Below are positions 9,620 through 18,799 of a stretch of DNA of 64,000 bases, one piece after another. Both the position numbers and the translations under genes were made by a program. The stretch comes from Halalkalibacter hemicellulosilyticusJCM 9152 (GTDB taxonomy: Bacteria > Bacillota > Bacilli > Bacillales > Bacillaceae_D): contig NZ_BAUU01000009.1 of NCBI RefSeq assembly GCF_000513115.1, positions 1-64,000 of the forward strand, read 5' to 3'. The notes beneath the pieces are model-generated. The model was given only the letters and a program-made list of their open reading frames with translations. It was not told the origin of the DNA and ran no database searches. The number at the start of each line of letters is the position of its first letter. Positions within the stretch are counted from its first letter, which is position 1.

Positions 9620-9823
9620 TGTGGCATTAGAATTGTATGAATAAATCCGTAGAAGTTCATCAAATAGGATGGTATTGGCTCCGTCTGTAACAGGTAGGAT
9701 AGAAGAACGAAAAATATAGATGTACGGGTTTTTAAAATGTAATAAGGAGACAATAGACTAGTCTAAGTTTCTATACCTATGCTAACATAGTGAAATGTCG
9801 ACACGTTTCAAGAGGTGAAAATC

Positions 9824-10963
9824 ATGATTTATTTAGATAATAGCGCAACAACTCGACCAGACCCAGCAGTAGTTGAAACATATATGAAGGCATCTCTTGG
9901 CTTCTTTGGAAATCCTTCCTCCCTTCATACGTTAGGAGTAGAAGCTGAAAGGTTATTGAATGAAGCTCGTAATCGAGTAGCTGCTTATTTAGGTGTTTCA
10001 TCGAATGAGATCATCTTTACATCGGGTGGAACTGAAGGAAATAATTTAGCGATTAAAGGCGCAGCAAAGGCAAGAAAGCATCGGGGGAAGCATATCGTGA
10101 CGACTTCGGCTGAGCATGCATCTGTTTTAGCGACATGTCAATCACTAGAAGCGGAAGGATTCGAGGTTACATATATTGATCTTGATCCAAGAGGGCTTGT
10201 TTCAGTAGAGTCTGTCATGGCAGCCGTTCGTCCGGATACAGTTGTCGTCTCGGTTCACCATGTTAATAATGAAATTGGTGCAATTCAACCTGTTGAAGAT
10301 ATTGGTAAACGTTTAATGGATTGGCCAAATGCGATGTTTCATGTTGATCATGTTCAAGGCTTGTCGAAAGTCCCGCTCTCATTAAATGATGCACATATTG
10401 ACCTTTGCACAGGTTCAGCGCACAAAATTCATGGGCTAAAGGGGACTGGTTTTCTATACAAGCGAAAAGGAACGAACATCTCGCCATTGCAGCATGGAGG
10501 AAATCAAGAATTTAACGTTCGAACGGGAACGGAAAATGTAGCTGGAGCAGTAGCTTTAGCCAAGGCTTTACGACTTATGGGTGAGAGAGGCAGTGAATTG
10601 AAACGACTTGAATCACTTAAAGGTTATGTCATTAAAGAATTGAAAAAAATTGAAGGTGTAATCGTAAATAGTCCACTTGAAGGAGCGCCACATATTATCA
10701 ATATGTCGCTACCTTGTATTAAGCCAGAAGTGGTCGTACAAGCATTAGCTGAAAAAGACATTTATGTTTCAACGAAGTCGGCATGCTCATCGAAAGAAAG
10801 TGAACCTAGTCATGTGTTGCAGTCGATGGGTTTAGCGCATGAGAGAACAGTAAGTGCGATTCGGATAAGCTTTTCTGTTGAAACGACAAAAGAAGAATTA
10901 GATCGATTTTTAATGGAATTTCGACAGTTAATTCCTGAACTTATGGAGGTAGCTCAATCATGA
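9824..10963 (+). CDS. nifZ: Cysteine desulfurase (NifS/IscS family)
   Basis: PLP enzyme that takes sulfur from cysteine and passes it to ThiI for 4-thiouridine formation in tRNA. The 379-residue protein has the PLP lysine in GSAHK (Lys201) and the mobile-loop catalytic cysteine in KSACSS (Cys321). The start at 9824 (MIYLDNSATT) follows AGAGGTG; an in-frame GTG nine bases earlier overlaps that site. The stop overlaps the thiI start as ATGA, so the two genes are translationally coupled, as in B. subtilis nifZ-thiI. B. subtilis braB, normally between ezrA and nifZ, is absent. Confidence 0.93.
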   Translation: MIYLDNSATTRPDPAVVETYMKASLGFFGNPSSLHTLGVEAERLLNEARNRVAAYLGVSSNEIIFTSGGTEGNNLAIKGAAKARKHRGKHIVTTSAEHASVLATCQSLEAEGFEVTYIDLDPRGLVSVESVMAAVRPDTVVVSVHHVNNEIGAIQPVEDIGKRLMDWPNAMFHVDHVQGLSKVPLSLNDAHIDLCTGSAHKIHGLKGTGFLYKRKGTNISPLQHGGNQEFNVRTGTENVAGAVALAKALRLMGERGSELKRLESLKGYVIKELKKIEGVIVNSPLEGAPHIINMSLPCIKPEVVVQALAEKDIYVSTKSACSSKESEPSHVLQSMGLAHERTVSAIRISFSVETTKEELDRFLMEFRQLIPELMEVAQS

Positions 10964-12164
10964 TATATAATCATATTTTGGTCCGCTTTGGAGAACTAGC
11001 CTTAAGAGGGAAGAACCGTTCCTCTTTTGAGAAACAATTAGTTCAAAACATTCGCAGTGCGATGGGGAAGTTTGAAAATGTTAAGGTGAAACGGACGTTT
11101 GGCCGCATTATTATTCATTTAAATGGCCAGGAGCATGAACCAATTATTGAAACATTAAAAACGATCTTTGGTATCCATTCTTTTAGTCTAGCGTTAAAAG
11201 TAGAAAATGATGTGAAGGCTATACAAGAAGGAGCACTTCATGTCTTTCACGAACATCAAGAAACAACAAAGACGTTTAAAATTTCTGCGAGACGAGCTTA
11301 TAAATCATTCCCTGTCTCCTCTCAGGAGTTGAATCATAAAATTGGTGGCTTTGTTTTATCACAAACAGAAGATTTAACAGTAGATGTCCATAACCCTGAT
11401 TTAAATATTAATGTTGAGGTCCGGGAACAAGCAACTTATATTACAGCTGGTGCATTTTCTGGTGCTGGTGGATTGCCAGTTGGAACGAGTGGAAGGTGCT
11501 TATGATGCTATCTGGTGGCATCGATAGTCCGGTTGCTGGATACTTAACAATGAAGCGTGGAGCGAAGCTAGAGGCTATTCATTTTCATAGTCCTCCTTAT
11601 ACGAATGAAAGAGCGAAGCAAAAAGTATTGGACCTAGCTCGGACGTTAACGAAATTTGGAGGTGAAATAACCATTCATCTTGTCCCTTTTACAGAAGTGC
11701 AAAAGCATATTAGAGCGGAAGTGCCGAGTAATTTTCAAATGACGATTATGCGTCGAATGATGCTCCGTATTAGTGAACAAATTGCAAATAACGAACAAAT
11801 ATTAGCTATCGCTACAGGAGAGAGCTTAGGTCAAGTTGCAAGTCAAACGTTGCATAGTATTCATACGATCAACGAAGTGACTAATTTGCCGATATTACGG
11901 CCACTCATTACGATGGATAAATTAGAAGTGATGGATATCGCAAAAGAAATTGGTACTTATGATATTTCAATTTTGCCGTACGAGGATTGTTGTACGATCT
12001 TCTTACCGGACGATCCTAAAACAAAACCTAGACGTGATCAAGCGCATAAATTTGAGCAATATGTTCATATGGATCACTACGTTGCAGACGCTGTTAATCG
12101 TACGGAGAAAATACTTATTAGTGGCGAAATGAGAGATCAAAAGTCAATTGATTCATTATTTTAA
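10960..12164 (+). pseudogene. thiI: tRNA 4-thiouridine synthase ThiI, frameshifted as read
   Basis: ThiI adenylates U8 of tRNA and transfers sulfur; it can also act in thiazole synthesis. The first frame (10960-11505) carries the ferredoxin-like and THUMP domains and ends just after LPVGTSG. The second frame (from 11496) has the PP-loop SGGIDSP and the adenylation domain. Adding one A in GGAAGG at 11491-11496 gives [15 protein letters not shown] and a product of about 401 residues, the normal size for Bacillus ThiI without a rhodanese domain. Both halves are well conserved, so a sequencing error is likelier than loss. Coupled to nifZ upstream. Confidence 0.9.
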
Positions 12165-12259
12165 TTGATTGTTTTGTAACTCTCAACAATTACCAACAAT
12201 CATTGTGCATGTTTTTCTTTCTTCCGACTCATTCTATGAGTACAAAGGAGGTGAGAGAC

Positions 12260-12460
12260 ATGGCTAACAATAACAGCTCAAACCAACTTGTCGTACCTGG
12301 TGTACAACAAGCACTAGATCAAATGAAGTATGAAATTGCTTCTGAATTTGGCGTTCAACTTGGACCTGATGCAACTTCACGTGCCAATGGTTCTGTAGGT
12401 GGTGAAATCACTAAGCGTCTTGTTCAGATGGCAGAACAACAAATGGGTGGTCAACAGTAA
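12260..12460 (+). CDS. sspA: Alpha/beta-type small acid-soluble spore protein
   Basis: A 66-residue SASP that coats spore DNA and protects it from UV and heat damage. Family landmarks are [10 protein letters not shown], which holds the GPR protease cleavage site, and the C-terminal [15 protein letters not shown]. The start at 12260 follows an ideal AAAGGAGGTGAG; the longer upstream frame has no coding character. Located after thiI exactly as B. subtilis sspA. Expression should be forespore-specific (sigma G), but I did not assign its promoter. This gene shows the organism forms endospores. Confidence 0.95.
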   Translation: MANNNSSNQLVVPGVQQALDQMKYEIASEFGVQLGPDATSRANGSVGGEITKRLVQMAEQQMGGQQ

Positions 12461-12483
12461 TTAAATAAATGATGGATGGAAGA

Positions 12484-12526
12484 AGTCGCTGCTTTAAGGA
12501 ATTTGCTCCTTAGAGGGCGACTCTTT
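12484..12526 (+). terminator. Terminator of sspA
   Basis: AGTCGC (12484-12489) pairs with GCGACT (12517-12522), with further inner pairing between TAAGGA and TCCTTA. A TCTTTTC tail follows. Confidence 0.75.
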
Positions 12527-12684
12527 TCGTATTGTAGCCAGTTTGAAAAATCTATTTTCATAAAGAGTAGACAAAAAGCTGATTTGTCTATCTCAGAGAA
12601 GATTATTTATTCGAATAACGCTTCTAAATTGCAAGTTTTGATCGATTCTGTCACGATATAGAGAAAAAAGGAGGAGTGATTGAG

Positions 12685-14283
12685 GTGGGGACGCTATGGT
12701 GTAATGGTACTTTCTATACAATGAAGGTAGAAGGCCAAACGGTTGAAGCGGTCTTTGTAGAAAACGGGACCGTTGTGGCGGTAGGTTCAAGACGTGAACT
12801 TGAGCGTGCATTTAAAGATCAGTTGGATGAAGTGATAGATGTTAATGGTGGCTATGTTTATCCAGGTTTTGTTGATAGTCACTTACATATGATTGGACAT
12901 GGTGAAACAAAGGTTCGCTTGGATTTATCAGCTGTTACCTCTGCTCAAGAAATGAAGCGGCTGTTAAAAGAAAAAGCTACATCATTACAAGAGGGAGAAT
13001 GGCTATTAGCTGAAGGGTGGAATGAGAATCATTTTGTTGATCGTAATATTTTACATCGTGATGAGCTTGATGAGATTTGCCCTAATCACCCTCTCTATAT
13101 AACAAGAATTTGTCGTCATGCAGCGTTAGTGAATAGTCGAGCGCTGGAATTAGCGGGGATACATTTAGAAACGCATGATCCTGAAGGAGGAGTGATCGTC
13201 CGAGATCATAAAGGTGAACCGACAGGATATCTATTAGATGCAGCTACTGAGCTTGTGAAGGATGTCATACCGGAAGTAAGTGATGCTTATATTCGTCAAG
13301 CACTAGAGTTAGCAGTAGACGATTTGTTAAGCAAAGGACTTGTTGGAGGACATACAGAAGATTTAGCTTATTATGGTGGCTTTGAGAGAACACTAACACA
13401 ATTTATGAATGTGATCGATGGGCACCGCAAGAAATTCCGCGCGCATTTACTCGTACATCATGAGGCATTAGATGAAATGAAGCAGAAGCAATATTTGTTT
13501 GGGGAGCAGACTCCTTTTATCGAATTAGGTGCAGTGAAGTTATTTGCTGATGGAGCACTAGGTGGACGCACCGCTCTCTTAAAGAAGCCATATTCAGATG
13601 ATCCGTCGACTTCTGGCGTTGCGATTCATTCAGAACAGTCACTAAAAAAGATCGTTCAATTAGCTAGAGAATGTTCGCAACCTGTTGCGATTCATACAAT
13701 AGGCGATGGGGCATTAGAGATGGCATTAGATGTGATTGAACAATATCCACTTAATCAAGGTAGAGATCGACTTATTCATGTGCAAGTGGCTAGTGAATCA
13801 TTAGTTGAGCGAATGAAAGCATTACCCGTAACGTTAGATATACAACCACGCTTTGTCATTTCTGATTTCCCTTGGGTTATAGAGAGGCTTGGACAGGATC
13901 GAATGGCTTATTCATTTGCATGGAAAACATTACTCAATGCTGGATTAGCGTGTGCAGGTGGCTCTGATGCACCAATTGAACCGATTGATCCTTTATTAGG
14001 TATTCACGCAGCGGTGACAAGACGAAAACAGGATGAAACGCATGAAGGCTATTTGCCACATGAAAAGTTGTCCCCTTTTGAAGCGATTCAATTATTTACG
14101 AAGGGCAGTGCTTATGCAATTGGGAAAGAACATAGTCGAGGCTTTATTGCTGAAGGATACAGCGCTGATTTCACGGTATTAGATCAGGATCTATTTCGTA
14201 TTGCTCCTGATGAAATCTTATCGACGACCGTTTTGATGACGGTGGTTGATAATACAGTGATGTATCATTATGAGTTTACATGA
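12685..14283 (+). CDS. Amidohydrolase, YtcJ-like
   Basis: Metal-dependent hydrolase of the amidohydrolase_3 (YtcJ-like) family, about 532 residues; the true substrate is unknown. The N-terminal beta-sandwich is followed by the metal-site motif DSHLHMIGHGE, then HTEDLAYYGG, KLFADGALGGRTA, HTIGDGALE and GSDAPIEPIDPL near the C-terminus. The GTG at 12685 sits 10 bases after AAAGGAGG (12667-12674); the GTG at 12676 is too close to it. Stands alone between sspA and a minus-strand NAD kinase. Confidence 0.85.
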   Translation: MGTLWCNGTFYTMKVEGQTVEAVFVENGTVVAVGSRRELERAFKDQLDEVIDVNGGYVYPGFVDSHLHMIGHGETKVRLDLSAVTSAQEMKRLLKEKATSLQEGEWLLAEGWNENHFVDRNILHRDELDEICPNHPLYITRICRHAALVNSRALELAGIHLETHDPEGGVIVRDHKGEPTGYLLDAATELVKDVIPEVSDAYIRQALELAVDDLLSKGLVGGHTEDLAYYGGFERTLTQFMNVIDGHRKKFRAHLLVHHEALDEMKQKQYLFGEQTPFIELGAVKLFADGALGGRTALLKKPYSDDPSTSGVAIHSEQSLKKIVQLARECSQPVAIHTIGDGALEMALDVIEQYPLNQGRDRLIHVQVASESLVERMKALPVTLDIQPRFVISDFPWVIERLGQDRMAYSFAWKTLLNAGLACAGGSDAPIEPIDPLLGIHAAVTRRKQDETHEGYLPHEKLSPFEAIQLFTKGSAYAIGKEHSRGFIAEGYSADFTVLDQDLFRIAPDEILSTTVLMTVVDNTVMYHYEFT

Positions 14284-14284
14284 T

Positions 14285-14325
14285 AAAAAGGTCTAAAACG
14301 ATACTCATTCGTTTTAGACCTTTTT
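14285..14325. terminator. Strong bidirectional terminator
   Basis: A 16-bp perfect stem, AAAAAGGTCTAAAACG (14285-14300) with CGTTTTAGACCTTTTT (14310-14325), lies immediately after the amidohydrolase stop. Confidence 0.9.
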
Positions 14326-14398
14326 GTGAGGCGAGGCATTTGAGAAAAGCCGCTACACAGCCATTCTCATGCCAAGCGGATCCTCATTCCCCGGCTTT

Positions 14399-14469
14399 GC
14401 TCGTTACATGACTTTCTGAAAGAACCTCACTTTCAGAAAAGCTTAACAACCTGTAACGGCTCAGGACAC
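14399..14469. repeat. GCTCGTTAC/GTAACGGCTC dispersed repeat, copy 1
   Basis: About 70 bp from GCTCGTTAC to CTGTAACGGCTCAGGACAC, with a central hairpin formed by ACTTTCTGAAAG and CACTTTCAGA. It resembles the segment at 28636-28707 in order of motifs, and both sit beside minus-strand genes. The ends are near-inverted copies of each other. Confidence 0.5.
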
Positions 14470-14475
14470 CATAGC

Positions 14476-15267
14476 TTAGAAAAAATTTTGCTGAACGTTG
14501 CGCCAAAAATGATAATTATCTTTCTGAAGAATGTGAATCTGATGGTCAGCAAGTGAGAGTGAGACTTCTTTAGCGTGACGAATGCTCAATGCTTCATTGT
14601 CAACACCAATAATCGGATGGTCGTTTCCATCTTGGATAACTTTTAGAGTGAGTGTCCGGTCTGCATTAAGTACAAACGACGTCCCTAACGTCCGGTAATG
14701 GTTGTTATTAAGGGAGGCAATTTCACTTACTTGAATCGACGGTAAAGTTGGGTCAATAATGGCTCCTCTAACAGATTTACTGTATCCTGTGCTTCCAGAT
14801 GGGGTTGATATAATCATTCCATCACCACGGAAGGTTTCAAAATGAAACTGATCAATATAGACATCTAAGACAAAGGTTTTAATGACATTAGAACGGATCG
14901 TACATTCATTTAAGCAATAAAATGGAGTTTCGTCATTGATAACAACTTGTAAAATCGGATTGCTTCGTACGGCTTGATGTTCCTTTGACATCATTTGAAA
15001 AGCGAGATCGAGATCATTCATCGTGAAATCGGTATAAAAGCCTGTTGTTAGATCAGGAGTAATCCCGATATACGTATGCTGCGGGCTAAAGTTGGTCTTT
15101 TGTGCTGCTTGGAGGAAGGCGTTGTCTCCTCCGATGCTAGCGATAATGGTAGCATCTTCTAGATGATTTACAATGGGAATATTAAGTTCTTTCGCTTTAG
15201 ATCGAAAAAGCTCAGAGTATGTATTCATTTCATTGGTCTTCTTATAAAAAAGGTAAATTTTCTGCAT
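14476..15267 (-). CDS. nadK2: NAD kinase (second Bacillus type)
   Basis: Phosphorylates NAD to NADP. The 263-residue protein has an NAD-kinase GGD motif (SIGGDNAFL, about residues 46-54; GGDN rather than GGDG) and the glycine-rich DGMIISTPSGSTGYSKS. The ATG at 15267 follows AAAGGA by about eight bases on the minus strand; the TTG one codon earlier is less likely. It corresponds by position and length to B. subtilis PpnKB (YtdI). An AT-rich gap of about 130 bp separates it from the divergent ytfI gene. Confidence 0.9.
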   Translation of the reverse strand: MQKIYLFYKKTNEMNTYSELFRSKAKELNIPIVNHLEDATIIASIGGDNAFLQAAQKTNFSPQHTYIGITPDLTTGFYTDFTMNDLDLAFQMMSKEHQAVRSNPILQVVINDETPFYCLNECTIRSNVIKTFVLDVYIDQFHFETFRGDGMIISTPSGSTGYSKSVRGAIIDPTLPSIQVSEIASLNNNHYRTLGTSFVLNADRTLTLKVIQDGNDHPIIGVDNEALSIRHAKEVSLSLADHQIHILQKDNYHFWRNVQQNFF

Positions 15268-15400
15268 CAAATCGTCCTTTCTTCATCGTTTCGTTGATTC
15301 TAGTTTAAATCAAGGAACGGTTCATGACAATGTATCACGTTTATCGATGTCAAATTAAGGTGAAACTAGATGGAAACATGAGGAAAGAAGGGGGTTCTAA

Positions 15401-16060
15401 GTGGTTTGGGTTTATATAATTGGTGGATGCATCGTTCTGTTTGTACTGCTGCTTTTATTGAAATTGAAAATTCACATTCACTATTATCATGAAATGGATG
15501 ATGATCAGCTTGAGGTAACTGTCTATATATGGTGGATGAAAGTATATTCATTTTCAGCTCCTGTTATTAAATTCAATATGGAGACACTATCCTTAGAAGT
15601 AGAAGAAAAGCAAAAGGTTGCAATGAATCAGTCGGAGAAAAAAGGTGTATTGACACCTAAACGTCTTATCGAAGATTTACGTAAATTTCGTGATTTTTTG
15701 CAGCATGTTGTTGGCTTGCATACGATCGTCCGTCGCTTCTTAAAAAAGGTTCGTGTCAAACAGTTGAAATGGCACTCCGCACTTGGTATCGAAGATGCGG
15801 CCCATACAGCTCAATTAGCTGGTGCTGTATGGTCTTTAAAGAGTGTTATTGTTGGAGTTATCTCACACTATACTCGACTTGAAGATACTCCTCAAATGAC
15901 AGTAGAGCCACGTTATCAAATATTTTATTCTCATACGAAGCTTTCCTGCATGATTTCGTTTCGTCTCGGGCAAGCTATCCTTGCAGGCCTAATGTTAGTT
16001 AAGCATTGGCGAAGAAAACCGTCTAATCAGCAAGCGAAGTCGGTTGAGGAAAATATTTAA
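15401..16060 (+). CDS. ytfI: DUF2953 membrane-anchored protein YtfI
   Basis: A 219-residue protein with one N-terminal membrane segment (about residues 3-22, VYIIGGCIVLFVLLLLLKLK) and a DUF2953 region whose core is KVRVKQLKWHSALGIEDAA. Function is unknown; in spore formers it lies beside ytfJ. The start is GTG at 15401 after a purine-rich GAAAGAAGGGGG. Only 15 bp separate it from the next gene, so the two are co-transcribed. Confidence 0.85.
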   Translation: MVWVYIIGGCIVLFVLLLLLKLKIHIHYYHEMDDDQLEVTVYIWWMKVYSFSAPVIKFNMETLSLEVEEKQKVAMNQSEKKGVLTPKRLIEDLRKFRDFLQHVVGLHTIVRRFLKKVRVKQLKWHSALGIEDAAHTAQLAGAVWSLKSVIVGVISHYTRLEDTPQMTVEPRYQIFYSHTKLSCMISFRLGQAILAGLMLVKHWRRKPSNQQAKSVEENI

Positions 16061-16075
16061 TAGGGAGGTATTACG

Positions 16076-16525
16076 TTGGGAGATCATCCGATTCAAGGTT
16101 TAATGAAAACGGCAATGGAAAATTTAAAGGAAATGGTAGACGTAAATACGATCGTAGGAGATCCTGTTGAAACTCCGGATGGTAGTGTCATCATGCCTGT
16201 GTCGAAGGTTGGATTTGGCTTTGCGGCAGGTGGTAGTGAGTTTATCATTGATCATCATCATGATGAAGAACATAAACATCCTTTCGGAGGAGGAAGTGGT
16301 GGTGGGGTTTCCATTACACCAATTGCGTTCCTTGTTGTGAATAGCAAAGGTGTGAAGATGGTTCACCTTGATAGCAATACTCATTTATACGAAAAACTCC
16401 TCGATTTTGCACCGCAAGTTGTTGATAAAATTCAAGATATGATCGGGCAGTCGGACCAGAAAAAAGGAGATCCTTATATAGCTGGGAACACACCGCCACC
16501 ACCGCCACCACAAACAACTATGTAG
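16076..16525 (+). CDS. ytfJ: Spore protein YtfJ/GerW family
   Basis: A 149-residue GerW-family protein; in B. subtilis GerW is needed for L-alanine-type spore germination. Conserved start HPIQGLMKTAMENLKEMVDV, then the family core TPDGSVIMPVSKVGFGFAAGG, a His/Gly-rich insert (DHHHDEEHKHPFGGG) and VSITPIAFLVV. The C-terminus has a six-proline run. Start codon is TTG at 16076, seven bases after GGAGGT. Ends just before a palindromic repeat that can act as its terminator. Confidence 0.92.
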   Translation: MGDHPIQGLMKTAMENLKEMVDVNTIVGDPVETPDGSVIMPVSKVGFGFAAGGSEFIIDHHHDEEHKHPFGGGSGGGVSITPIAFLVVNSKGVKMVHLDSNTHLYEKLLDFAPQVVDKIQDMIGQSDQKKGDPYIAGNTPPPPPPQTTM

Positions 16526-16554
16526 GTTTAAAAGCTACTCTGAGAAGAGAAGGA

Positions 16555-16727
16555 AGGGCACTGAAAAAGTTTGGTTTTTAACTTTTTCAGTGCCCTTTCG
16601 CAATGTGTAAAGTCGTTGCCTATTTGAAAAGTTTGATACGAGTGGGTTTCTCTATCAAGTGAGCAATGAGTGCAGCCATTACTAGTCAAATCAAAGGTAC
16701 TGAAAAAGTTAATTTGTCCTTTTCAGT
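16555..16727. repeat. Composite palindromic repeat, copy 1
   Basis: Opens with a perfect 17-bp stem: AGGGCACTGAAAAAGTT (16555-16571) with AACTTTTTCAGTGCCCT (16580-16596). It continues through about 100 bp with TTGATACGAGTGGGTTTCTC and AGCCATTACT, and ends in a second related hairpin (ACTGAAAAAG...CTTTTCAGT, 16698-16726). The same layout recurs at 46036-46205 and, inverted and shortened, at 51202-51300. No reading frame is conserved. The structure suggests a non-autonomous mobile element (MITE-like), inferred from repetition and terminal arms. Confidence 0.75.
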
Positions 16728-16800
16728 GGACTCCGAGAAGTTTTGGTAGCTTTCTGGCTGTGACCTCATTCAAAACCTTCTTCGTTAATGTCCATATTAA

Positions 16801-16829
16801 TTGCCATATTAAGGGTGGTCATGTACAAT
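16801..16829 (+). promoter_or_regulatory. Sigma-A promoter of tpx
   Basis: TTGCCA (16801-16806) and TACAAT (16824-16829) are separated by 17 bp, about 38 bp before the tpx start. Confidence 0.75.
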
Positions 16830-16866
16830 AGCAGTGATGTGACATAAATAATGAGGAGGATGAATG

Positions 16867-17367
16867 ATGGCAGAAATTACGTTTAAGAATAATCCAGTTA
16901 CACTGCTTGGCACTGAAGTAAAGGTTGGGGAAAAGGCTCCAGATTTTAAGGTGCTCGCAAATGATTTATCTGAAGTAACATTAGCGGATTCAAAAGGATC
17001 GGTAAGGTTGATTAGTGTCGTTCCGTCAATTGATACGGGTGTATGTGACCAACAAACACGCCGTTTTAATGAAGAAGCAGCTTCGTTAGATAATGTGAAG
17101 GTATTAACGGTAAGTGTTGATCTTCCATTTGCGCAAAAACGTTGGTGTGCAGCAGCAGGAATTGAAAATGTACAAACGTTATCTGATCATCGCGATCTTT
17201 CTTTTGGACAGGCTTATGGTGTAGCGATCGAAGAGCTTCGATTGTTAGCAAGATCGGTGTTTGTTATTGATTCATCTGATACGGTTGTGTATGCAGAGTA
17301 TGTTTCTGAAGCGACAAATCATCCAGATTATGAGGCGGCAATTGAAGCTGCTAAAGCAGCAAAATAA
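16867..17367 (+). CDS. tpx: Thiol peroxidase Tpx
   Basis: Atypical 2-Cys peroxiredoxin that reduces peroxides using thioredoxin. The 166-residue protein has the peroxidatic Cys60 in [14 protein letters not shown] and the resolving Cys94 in QKRWC, with the Tpx signature [11 protein letters not shown]. An ATG at 16864 is in frame one codon earlier; 16867 (MAEITF) matches the family and the spacing from GAGGAGG. Own promoter upstream, repeat hairpin downstream. Confidence 0.96.
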   Translation: MAEITFKNNPVTLLGTEVKVGEKAPDFKVLANDLSEVTLADSKGSVRLISVVPSIDTGVCDQQTRRFNEEAASLDNVKVLTVSVDLPFAQKRWCAAAGIENVQTLSDHRDLSFGQAYGVAIEELRLLARSVFVIDSSDTVVYAEYVSEATNHPDYEAAIEAAKAAK

Positions 17368-17382
17368 AAGAATTGATTGTCA

Positions 17383-17525
17383 GAGAAGAGGCTGGGACAT
17401 AACGAAAGTGTTTAGCTGAGAATTTGAACAATGTGCAAAGGGTATTTCGAGAACGGTCAATTTGCACAATGTGTATTTGTTCGGATTCTCATTTAGTAAA
17501 CCACTTTTTGCCCAGCCTCTTTCTC
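17383..17525. repeat. GAGGCTGGGACATAAC palindromic repeat, copy A
   Basis: Long imperfect hairpin whose outer arms are AAGAGGCTGGG (from 17386) and CCCAGCCTCTT (to about 17521), with an inner TGTGCAAA/TTTGCACA stem. It begins 16 bp after the tpx stop. A second copy with the same arms and the shared words GTGTTTAG, TGAGAAT and ATTCTCATTT-like segments lies at 61721-61854. Acts as a likely terminator; the family is a dispersed intergenic repeat. Confidence 0.7.
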
Positions 17526-17581
17526 AATGTTTAAAGTGACCAAAAATAGATTAGTGTGTAAGAGAATGAAAAGACGTAGGG

Positions 17582-18571
17582 ATGAGTGCTATGGTAGTAG
17601 AACAATTGTATGATTACTTTGACAAGTGTGCGCTCTATTTAGAGAAAAAGGGTACGAACACTTATTTAGAAGGTTTAGCAGAGGCAGGAGAGAATTTATT
17701 TCAACATAAAATTGTACAACCGATTTCAGATGATGATCAAGCGGTGTTAAAACGGCTGTTAAATAATGTAGATAAATTAGAGTATAAACGTGAGGACGTA
17801 CGGAAGGCGCTTCAGCTCGCTGTATTGAAGGGAATGAAAGGTGCGGTGCAGCCACATCATTCCATGACACCTGAGGCAGTTAGTGTATTTGTCCATTATT
17901 TATTTTATAAATTGCTTGGAGATAAGGAGAAGGCTACGGTCCTTGATTTGGCTGTAGGGTCTGGTAATTTACTGTATACGATCTTGAATCAATCGAAGGT
18001 CCCTTTGGATGCACAAGCCTTTGAAGTGGATGAGACGTTATTAAAATTAGCGTACATTGGCGCAAACTTACAGCAGCATGAAGTGAACCTATATCATCAA
18101 GACAGTGTTGAACGACTATCGACCCCAAAAGTCGACTTTGTTGTGACAGATCTCCCTGTAGGTTATTATCCTAAAGATGATGTTGCCAGTCACTATGAGT
18201 TAAAAGCGGAAGAAGGACATTCTTATATCCATCATTTAATGGTTGAGCAAGGCTTAAATCAAGTGAAAGACGGTGGATTTCTTCTTTTCTTAGTGCCGAA
18301 TTTCATATTTGAAAGTGAGCAATCAAAGGCATTACATGAGTATTTAAAAAAACATGCTCACATCTTATCGTTGCTACAATTACCGCAATCGATGTTTTCA
18401 TCGGAACAATTCGGTAAAAGTATTTTCGTGATTCAAAAGAAAGGAAACGGCACTAAATCGCCGAGTCAAGCACTTCTAGCCGAATTACCTTCTTTTTCAA
18501 AGAAAGAAGCGTTAGCAGATATGATTCAGAGGATTAATAAATGGTTTGCTGACGAATTGGGAATCTTATAA
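17582..18571 (+). CDS. ytxK: Class I SAM-dependent methyltransferase YtxK
   Basis: A 329-residue protein with an N6-adenine-methylase-like Rossmann fold: SAM motif I is VLDLAVGSGNLLYT (about residues 119-132) and the catalytic-loop position reads VVTDLPVGYYP in place of the classical NPPY. No target-recognition domain or restriction partner is nearby, so it is not a restriction-modification system. The target is unknown. Its place between tpx and ackA is conserved in Bacillus. The ribosome binding site is weak. Confidence 0.88.
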   Translation: MSAMVVEQLYDYFDKCALYLEKKGTNTYLEGLAEAGENLFQHKIVQPISDDDQAVLKRLLNNVDKLEYKREDVRKALQLAVLKGMKGAVQPHHSMTPEAVSVFVHYLFYKLLGDKEKATVLDLAVGSGNLLYTILNQSKVPLDAQAFEVDETLLKLAYIGANLQQHEVNLYHQDSVERLSTPKVDFVVTDLPVGYYPKDDVASHYELKAEEGHSYIHHLMVEQGLNQVKDGGFLLFLVPNFIFESEQSKALHEYLKKHAHILSLLQLPQSMFSSEQFGKSIFVIQKKGNGTKSPSQALLAELPSFSKKEALADMIQRINKWFADELGIL

Positions 18572-18576
18572 AAATA

Positions 18577-18607
18577 AGCCTAACCTCCAAAAGGTTAGGC
18601 TATTTTC
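18577..18607 (+). terminator. Terminator of ytxK
   Basis: AGCCTAACCT (18577-18586) pairs with AGGTTAGGCT (18592-18601) across a 5-nt loop, followed by ATTTTC. Confidence 0.85.
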
Positions 18608-18654
18608 AAAAGACAAAAATTCTAACGTCACTCCAGCTGGATGTAAGTGAATAA

Positions 18655-18668
18655 TGAAAACGCTACGA
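18655..18668 (+). promoter_or_regulatory. Candidate CcpA cre site upstream of ackA
   Basis: TGAAAACGCTACGA matches 10 of 12 fixed positions of the cre consensus TGWAANCGNTNWCA. CcpA activates ackA from an upstream cre in B. subtilis. The site lies about 80 bp before a candidate promoter TTGAAA (18734-18739) -17 bp- TTAAAT (18757-18762). Sequence match and gene identity support it; strength is modest. Confidence 0.4.
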
Positions 18669-18799
18669 ATTGTTCTTTGTAAGAGTATTCATTTCTGAAT
18701 TGTTTGAATATGGAAAGAAATCGGTACTTTTACTTGAAATAAGCTTGTTTCGGTGCTTAAATGTAAGATGATCTATTAACAAAGGAGCGGGTTAAAAGA

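Noticed and set aside
9436-9753. 105-codon minus-strand frame over the ezrA 3' end
   Set aside because: Antisense to a firm gene and spans its terminator; it has no ribosome binding site.
14476-15267. Sphingosine/diacylglycerol-kinase-like alternative for the GGDN protein
   Set aside because: Length, the DGMIISTPSGSTGYSKS motif and the gene neighbourhood fit the second Bacillus NAD kinase better.
16555-16727. CRISPR or tRNA-like structure
   Set aside because: The repeats are palindromic and dispersed singly, without spacers, and no cas gene is present; no cloverleaf with a CCA end was seen.
17582-18571. Restriction-modification system suggested by the N6-methylase-like fold
   Set aside because: It is the conserved YtxK protein between tpx and ackA, with no specificity or nuclease gene nearby.
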